A stretch of 12,326 bases of DNA from an uncultured Candidatus Melainabacteria bacterium (GTDB taxonomy: Bacteria; Cyanobacteriota; Vampirovibrionia; Gastranaerophilales; Gastranaerophilaceae): the NCBI GenBank assembly GCA_934747325.1, contig CAKVGW010000050.1:1-12326 (forward strand), in the 5' to 3' direction. Position numbers and translations under genes: made by a program. Under the pieces are notes generated by a model, which was not told where the DNA came from, did not search any database, and worked only from the letters and a program-made list of their open reading frames with translations. Shown one piece after another: positions 8,875 through 12,326 of the stretch (position 1 is the first letter of the stretch; each line of letters begins with the position of its first letter).

Positions 8875-9521
8875 CATTGTAAGCTTTCAATTGCTTTTTG
8901 ATAATCTTTACTTCCATAAATATAACTTCCTGCAACTAATGAAGTTGCACCAAGAGAAGTACAAATTTTTGAAGTTAAATTATTAATTCCACCATCAACT
9001 TGAATAATTAAATCTGTTGGTGCATTATCTTTGATTGCAGGAATTTTCATTGCACAATCATGCATAAACTCTTGACCACCAAACCCAGGCTCAACAGTCA
9101 TTACCAATAACAAATCAATCTTATTTAAAAATTGGAAAATATCCTTAGCTTCTGTTTTTGGCTTTATTGATAAACCAACTTTCACATTAAAACTTTTTAT
9201 CAAATCAATGACTTTTTCTACTTGTTTTGGATTTTCACAAGCTTCATAATGAAAAGTCAAAATATCAGAACCCGCTTTTGCAAACGGCTCAACATATTTT
9301 TCAGGATTTTCAATCATCAAATGAGTATCCAAAATCAAATCCGTTGATTTTCTCAATGATTTTACTACAGGAACACCAATTGTAATATTCGGCACAAAAT
9401 GCCCATCCATAACATCAATATGAAGCCACTGCGCACCTGCTTTTTTAACTGCTTCTGCTTCTTCGCCAAGTCTTGCAAAATCTGCTGATAATATTGAAGG
9501 TGAAATAATCGTCTTTTCCAT
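8871..9521 (-). CDS. rpe: Ribulose-phosphate 3-epimerase
   Basis: Interconverts D-ribulose 5-phosphate and D-xylulose 5-phosphate in the non-oxidative pentose phosphate pathway; cytoplasmic TIM-barrel metalloenzyme. The 216 residues match the family. It starts with ISPSILSADF and has HIDVMDGHFVPN, giving metal ligands H34 and D36, then DTHLMIENP with H67, and IQVDGGI with D176, completing the metal and acid/base set. VEPGFGGQEF (144-153) and the C-terminal GATSLVAGSYIY phosphate-binding loop are also present. It appears monocistronic, divergent from the 117-residue gene and convergent with the flavoprotein gene, with which it shares the last four bases. There is no Shine-Dalgarno sequence before the ATG at 9521; TAAAAT sits six bases upstream. 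Confidence 0.96.
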   Translation of the reverse strand: MEKTIISPSILSADFARLGEEAEAVKKAGAQWLHIDVMDGHFVPNITIGVPVVKSLRKSTDLILDTHLMIENPEKYVEPFAKAGSDILTFHYEACENPKQVEKVIDLIKSFNVKVGLSIKPKTEAKDIFQFLNKIDLLLVMTVEPGFGGQEFMHDCAMKIPAIKDNAPTDLIIQVDGGINNLTSKICTSLGATSLVAGSYIYGSKDYQKAIESLQC

Positions 9522-9580
9522 AAGACTATTTTAACACACATATTGTCATTTTCGAAAACTTTAGATATAATTAAGCCATT
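9522..9580. promoter_or_regulatory. Divergent promoters of rpe and the 117-residue gene
   Basis: Rightward: TTGTCA (9543-9548), a 17-base spacer and a perfect TATAAT (9566-9571), ending nine bases before the ATG at 9581; the transcript would have a leader of about three nucleotides or none. Leftward: TGT-TAAAAT (9536-9528 on the minus strand), an extended -10 with five of six matches, ending six bases before the rpe ATG, so the transcript would be leaderless. The leftward -35 region falls between the rightward -35 and -10, so the two polymerases would compete. Confidence 0.6.
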
Positions 9581-9934
9581 ATGGAAGATTTAACAGATTT
9601 AAAAAAATATTTAAAAAAATTACAAAATACTATTGCAAGAGATATGGATTTCAAATTTTTGGGCATGAATTTTATTAAAAAAAATAAAATTGATGATGTT
9701 TGGTGTTGCATACTGGCAAGTTTACCGGAAGTTTTTAAAAAGAATTTAAAAAGCACTTTCAGTAAAAAATTAAACTCTATAATTGCATATAATCATTTGT
9801 TTAATGCTTTAAAACATAAATGTCCGTTTAGTTCAGAAATGTATTCTGTTAATATAGAAGGTGTTAATCGCTCTATAACTACTATTTTAACAAGCATTGA
9901 ACGTGATGTTAATTATTTAGAAAAAAATACATAA
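9581..9934 (+). CDS. Hypothetical protein, 117 residues
   Basis: Not recognised. A small, lysine-rich, cytoplasmic-looking protein beginning MEDLTDLKKYLKKLQN. It has no signal peptide, membrane segment or obvious catalytic motif. It contains a WCC pair (DDVWCCILASLPE) near residues 39-51, another cysteine in KHKCPF, and a C-terminal segment (ITTILTSIERDVNYLEKN) that looks helical. Predicted character is mostly alpha-helical. I treat it as real because it has the best promoter match in the window (TTGTCA-N17-TATAAT) directly before its ATG and uses AT-rich codons as its neighbours do. It also fills the gap between rpe and the coiled-coil gene. No terminator follows; the next promoter starts 15 bases after the stop. 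Confidence 0.7.
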   Translation: MEDLTDLKKYLKKLQNTIARDMDFKFLGMNFIKKNKIDDVWCCILASLPEVFKKNLKSTFSKKLNSIIAYNHLFNALKHKCPFSSEMYSVNIEGVNRSITTILTSIERDVNYLEKNT

Positions 9935-9948
9935 ATCCGCTTCACTCG

Positions 9949-10014
9949 TTGACTTTTATCATCTATTTGTTGTACAATCTTGGTAACTATCATACAAGTT
10001 TTACGGAGTAGAAA
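9949..10014 (+). promoter_or_regulatory. Promoter and ribosome site of the coiled-coil gene
   Basis: TTGACT (9949-9954), an 18-base spacer and TACAAT (9973-9978) make a good sigma-70-type promoter. Transcription would start near 9985, leaving a leader of about 30 nt. GGAG (10005-10008) lies six bases before the ATG at 10015. This is a conventional leadered unit, unlike the neighbouring 117-residue gene and rpe. Confidence 0.6.
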
Positions 10015-10614
10015 ATGAATTCACAACAAGATGTTATTTATGGTTTAATGAACGAGTTAGAAGAAGCCTTGGATCACGGTATTCCATTACTAGGTGCTGT
10101 TTCCATTGTAAAAAAAGATATTGTAACAAACATCTTGGACAAATTATATGCCGCTCTTCCTGACGAAATAAAAGAAGCTAGAGCATTATTAAGACGCAAA
10201 GACGAACTTCAATATGAAGCTCAACAACGCGCTGAAAAAGTTATTTCTGACGCTCAAGCAGAAGCAAACAGACTTCTTAGCGAATCTGATTTACTAAGAG
10301 CTGTTCAAAGAGAAGCAGAAAAAATTAAAGAACAAGTTATAACTGATTGTGAAGATATTAAACGTAAAGCGTTGGATGAAGCAGAAAGCGTTAGAAATCA
10401 AGCTATTGATGAAGCTACAAGAATCAAAGACGGCGCAACCGTTTATGCAGAACAAGTATTGGCTAATATTGAACAAAACTTAACTCAACTTCAAGAAGTT
10501 GTTAAAAATGGTCAGCTTCAAATGGAAAGAAGACGCGCGGAAGCTGATGAACAAATGAGTTCAGGCTATGTTAATCAACGTCAGGAATTCGCACAAGATT
10601 TTAAAATGAATTAG
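10015..10614 (+). CDS. SepIVA/DivIVA-like coiled-coil protein
   Basis: A 199-residue protein. Its N-terminal 60 residues (VIYGLMNELEEALDHG, a VSIVKKDIVTNILDKLYAALPDEIKEA core, then a double Arg) resemble the short conserved head of a widespread bacterial family. Members are annotated as ATPase, ATP synthase F0 subunit B-like or DivIVA-domain protein, and include mycobacterial SepIVA. Residues from about 62 to 185 form a long Ala/Glu/Lys-rich coiled coil with repeated EAE, DEA and EAxR patterns and almost no prolines. There is no membrane segment, so it is not a genuine F0 b subunit. SepIVA and DivIVA act as scaffolds for division or polar growth; for this protein that role is inferred from architecture only. 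It is monocistronic, with its own promoter, a GGAG site and a strong terminator. Family resemblance is from memory, not from a search. Confidence 0.7.
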   Translation: MNSQQDVIYGLMNELEEALDHGIPLLGAVSIVKKDIVTNILDKLYAALPDEIKEARALLRRKDELQYEAQQRAEKVISDAQAEANRLLSESDLLRAVQREAEKIKEQVITDCEDIKRKALDEAESVRNQAIDEATRIKDGATVYAEQVLANIEQNLTQLQEVVKNGQLQMERRRAEADEQMSSGYVNQRQEFAQDFKMN

Positions 10615-10632
10615 TCTTATAACAGTATTGAT

Positions 10633-10675
10633 AAACAGTAATGGCACTTCTTTCAGAAGTGCCATTACTGTTTTT
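10633..10675. terminator. Strong intrinsic terminator, probably bidirectional
   Basis: A perfect 19-bp stem (10633-10651 with 10655-10673) with a three-base TTC loop, whose outer pairs are AAA/TTT, followed by TTTTT (10671-10675). It lies 19 bases after the coiled-coil gene stop. Because the stem begins with AAA, the minus strand reads as a hairpin ending in TTT, so it may also stop the convergent ferritin-rnhB transcript. Confidence 0.9.
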
Positions 10676-10747
10676 ACAACAAAAATAAAATCAAAAAACA
10701 TTCAATAAGAATATCTTAATGCAATTTTACCCTTACGAGTCTTCACC

Positions 10748-11380
10748 TCAAATCAAACTCAATTGCTTTGCAAAATGCTTGCGCAAAAAAGAAGGTCTGT
10801 GATACTTGCATAAACCATGTTTATCAATTGCATCAAGATGTTCTTTTGTTAAATATCCGGCGTTTTTCACCCAATTGTACATAGGAAATTCCTCATGCAA
10901 TTGTTCCATGTACCTGTCACGCGTAACTTTTGCCAAAATACTTGCACCCGCTATTGAAGCTGATTTTGAATCACCTTTTATCACAAATTGCTGCGGATAT
11001 TTAAAATTTTTGATTAATTTATTACCGTCAACTAAAACCATAACATCAGAATTATCAATTATTGCGGAGCAAGCTAAGTTCATTGCTTTTAGTGACGCAT
11101 TCAAAATATTTATTTTTTCAATCTCATCGACTTCAACACAAACAATCTCATTTAACGTACTATTTTTAATAACGTCATAAATTGAATTACGTTTTTTTGC
11201 CGTAAGTTTTTTTGAATCATTAAGGATTGCTAAATCCTTAATCAATCCGTCCGTTACTTTTTCGAAACAAACTGCCGCTGCAAATACACCACCAGCAGCA
11301 GGACCTCTTCCGGCTTCATCCGTTCCAATTATTGTTGTATTAAAATTTTTATCAAATTGAAATAAAAGTTCCGAACTCAT
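10748..11380 (-). CDS. rnhB: Ribonuclease HII
   Basis: Endonuclease that cleaves the RNA strand of RNA/DNA hybrids and nicks at single ribonucleotides in DNA, for primer removal and ribonucleotide excision repair. The 210 residues fit. The N-terminal IIGTDEAGRGPAAGGV supplies D21 and E22; LNDSKKLTAKKR follows at 53-64; VDGN gives D118; GDSKSASIAGASILAK gives D137, completing the four carboxylates; then VTRD, and the C-terminal NAGYLTKEH and HRPSFL. The ATG at 11380 is chosen over the upstream in-frame TTG at 11383. The gene starts five bases after the ferritin stop, so the two are almost certainly one transcript. Its ribosome site is weak (GGATAGAG), consistent with coupling to ferritin translation. 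Confidence 0.95.
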   Translation of the reverse strand: MSSELLFQFDKNFNTTIIGTDEAGRGPAAGGVFAAAVCFEKVTDGLIKDLAILNDSKKLTAKKRNSIYDVIKNSTLNEIVCVEVDEIEKINILNASLKAMNLACSAIIDNSDVMVLVDGNKLIKNFKYPQQFVIKGDSKSASIAGASILAKVTRDRYMEQLHEEFPMYNWVKNAGYLTKEHLDAIDKHGLCKYHRPSFLRKHFAKQLSLI

Positions 11381-11385
11381 CAACT

Positions 11386-11895
11386 CTATCCTATAATAGG
11401 TGCAACAAATGTTCTTGCTGCTAAATCTTTATCCAAGATTAGTAAAGCTTTTTTATCATCACCAATTAATCTTAAAGTCGCTAAAACACCACCAACATTA
11501 GCTTCTTCTTCAACTTGTTCTTTAATATACCAGTCAAGAAGGTGCATTGCAGCTCTATCTTTAACTTCTTCTGCTACATCCATTACATGATTAATTCTTG
11601 AAGTTACATATTCTTCGTGTCTTAAAACTTGCTCAAACATTGTAAGAGGACAAGTTCCCTCAAGTTCAGGCTTTTCAATCGCTCTTAAGTCGATTTTACC
11701 GCCTCTTTCATTCAAATAATTCAACATTCCCATAGCATGCGCATGTTCTTCTTGAACTTGAACATCAAACCAATTTACAAAGCCTTGCAAATTAAGTTCT
11801 TGAAAATAAACCTTCATTGCTAAATATAAATATTCAGAATAAAATTCTTTATTAATTTGGTCATTAAATGCTTCTTGTAATTTTTCGTTAATCAT
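11386..11895 (-). CDS. ftnA: Bacterial non-haem ferritin
   Basis: Iron-storage ferritin that oxidises Fe(II) and stores it as a ferric mineral inside a 24-subunit shell. The 169 residues are typical. In FtnA numbering the ferroxidase ligands are all present: E17, E50, H53 (in QEEHAHAM), E94 and Q127. The third-site residues E49, E126, E129 and E130 (KEQVEEE) and Y24 are also present, so the protein should be active. There is no Met haem ligand pattern of bacterioferritin. A strong GGAGGAAAT precedes the ATG at 11895. It is first in a two-gene operon with rnhB, an unusual pairing that probably reflects chance adjacency. The predicted promoter lies beyond a palindromic repeat, which would therefore be transcribed in the 5' leader. 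Confidence 0.95.
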   Translation of the reverse strand: MINEKLQEAFNDQINKEFYSEYLYLAMKVYFQELNLQGFVNWFDVQVQEEHAHAMGMLNYLNERGGKIDLRAIEKPELEGTCPLTMFEQVLRHEEYVTSRINHVMDVAEEVKDRAAMHLLDWYIKEQVEEEANVGGVLATLRLIGDDKKALLILDKDLAARTFVAPIIG

Positions 11896-11919
11896 ATTTC
11901 CTCCAGCTCTATCTTTTTA

Positions 11920-12011
11920 ATGGATTGCCATGCTGCTAACGCTCCTCGCAATGAGTTGGCATGCTGTCATTGTGAGGAACAAATATCCGTTTTAGTGACA
12001 AAGCAATCCAT
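11920..12011. repeat. Palindromic intergenic repeat with terminal inverted repeats, copy 2
   Basis: A 92-bp element bounded by ATGGATTGC (11920-11928) and GCAATCCAT (12003-12011), a perfect 9-bp inverted repeat. Inside, CCTCGCAATGA (11944-11954) pairs with TCATTGTGAGG (11967-11977), with one G-T pair. CATGCTG occurs twice (11930 and 11960 areas). It has no coding capacity and shares its core with the repeat at 7305-7390. By structure it is a non-autonomous palindromic element, perhaps a miniature transposon-like or REP-type sequence. It lies between the ferritin start and its likely promoter. Confidence 0.7.
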
Positions 12012-12031
12012 ATAAAAGTACAAATAATATG

Positions 12032-12069
12032 CGTATTTATTTTAGCACAAATTATGCTAAACTGTTTCT
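12032..12069. promoter_or_regulatory. Symmetric divergent promoters, ferritin and metallophosphoesterase
   Basis: TTTAGCA (12041-12047) and TGCTAAA (12055-12061) form a perfect 7-bp inverted repeat with a 7-base spacer. Read leftward it contains TGC-TAAAAT (12047-12039), an extended -10 that would start ferritin transcription near 12032. Read rightward it contains TGC-TAAACT (12055-12063), ending six bases before the ATG at 12070. So each arm is the extended -10 of one gene. The dyad could also be an operator for a shared regulator. Confidence 0.5.
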
Positions 12070-12326
12070 ATGAAATATTTTTTAATTCTAATCACTTTAC
12101 TTTTTATTTGGTCATTTTTTATCGAGCCAAATTTACTTGTAGTCAAAAACTACACATTTAAAGAACTTGGCGATAAAAAAATAGTTTTTGTGAGTGATTT
12201 TCATATTGCAAAAAACGAAAGAAAAAGACTTCAAAAAATTGTTAATACAATTAATGAAATTGAACCTGATTTGGTTTTATCGGGCGGTGATTTTATAAAA
12301 GGTCATGATGGAAAATATACTTTGCC
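12070..12326 (+). CDS. Membrane-anchored metallophosphoesterase (5' part only)
   Basis: The first 85 codons of a gene running off the window. Residues 1-18 are a hydrophobic N-terminal anchor or signal (MKYFLILITLLFIWSFF). The calcineurin-like phosphoesterase motif I follows as FVSDFHI (usually D-x-H, here D-F-H). Motif II begins as LSGGDF, where GD supplies a metal-bridging Asp. Spacing and the N-terminal anchor resemble the YkuE/LpxG-like group of envelope phosphohydrolases, some of which act on UDP-diacylglucosamine or other lipid-linked phosphates; the substrate cannot be assigned from this fragment. Translated by hand from the ATG at 12070. It has no ribosome site but has an extended -10 six bases upstream. 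Confidence 0.85.
   Translation, partial: MKYFLILITLLFIWSFFIEPNLLVVKNYTFKELGDKKIVFVSDFHIAKNERKRLQKIVNTINEIEPDLVLSGGDFIKGHDGKYTL

Noticed and set aside
9571..9756. Minus-strand 61-codon frame over the 117-residue gene
   Set aside because: It overlaps a frame with a near-consensus promoter, has an F/K/S-rich composition, and has no start signals.
10806..11180. Plus-strand 124-codon frame opposite rnhB
   Set aside because: It is the antisense shadow of a complete ribonuclease HII gene.

Overview
This is an AT-rich chromosomal segment from a bacterium. It is almost entirely housekeeping and stress or redox genes, with no phage, transposase, CRISPR or toxin-antitoxin module visible. A GT9 heptosyltransferase-like gene next to rsmA implies a lipopolysaccharide-bearing (diderm) cell, and GyrB has the long Gram-negative-type insert. 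The AT-rich coding, the WG-repeat secreted protein, the SepIVA/DivIVA-like coiled-coil protein and the scattered CATTG(C/T)GAGG-type palindromic repeats would fit a gut-type uncultured lineage such as Vampirovibrionia/Gastranaerophilales. That placement is an inference from overall impression; no rRNA or other decisive marker is present.

Layout. 1-2435 (minus): gyrB, complete except for the last base of its probable stop codon. 2594-3457 (plus): exported WG-repeat protein, convergent with a three-gene minus-strand operon at 5759-3462: rsmA, a GT9 glycosyltransferase and coaD. 5955-7214 (plus): a glutamate-cysteine ligase of the GCS2 family behind a structured leader. 7215-7524: a repeat-rich intergenic stretch with two strong hairpins and a CATTGTGAGG palindromic repeat. 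7525-8874 (plus): a CoA-disulfide reductase/NADH oxidase-type flavoprotein whose stop overlaps that of the convergent rpe (9521-8871). 9581-9934 (plus): an unrecognised 117-residue protein sharing a 59-bp divergent promoter region with rpe. 10015-10614 (plus): a SepIVA/DivIVA-like coiled-coil protein ending in a textbook terminator. 11895-10748 (minus): a ferritin-rnhB operon. 12070 to the window end (plus): the start of a membrane-anchored metallophosphoesterase.

How the genes fit together. Glutathione synthesis (gshA), a thiol/disulfide flavoprotein, CoA synthesis (coaD) and ferritin make a loose thiol, iron and oxygen-defence theme. They are in separate transcription units, so this may be coincidence. 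The other genes serve DNA topology, RNA primer removal, ribosome maturation, the pentose phosphate pathway, envelope glycosylation and cell division or shape.

The most interesting pattern is in the regulatory DNA. Genes with a Shine-Dalgarno sequence (gyrB, coaD, gshA, the coiled-coil gene, ferritin) contrast with genes that lack one but have a -10-like hexamer, often of the extended TGn type, ending 6-9 bases before the start codon (WG protein, rsmA, flavoprotein, rpe, the 117-residue protein, the metallophosphoesterase). This suggests leaderless or near-leaderless mRNAs. I see no clearly undescribed multi-gene system here.
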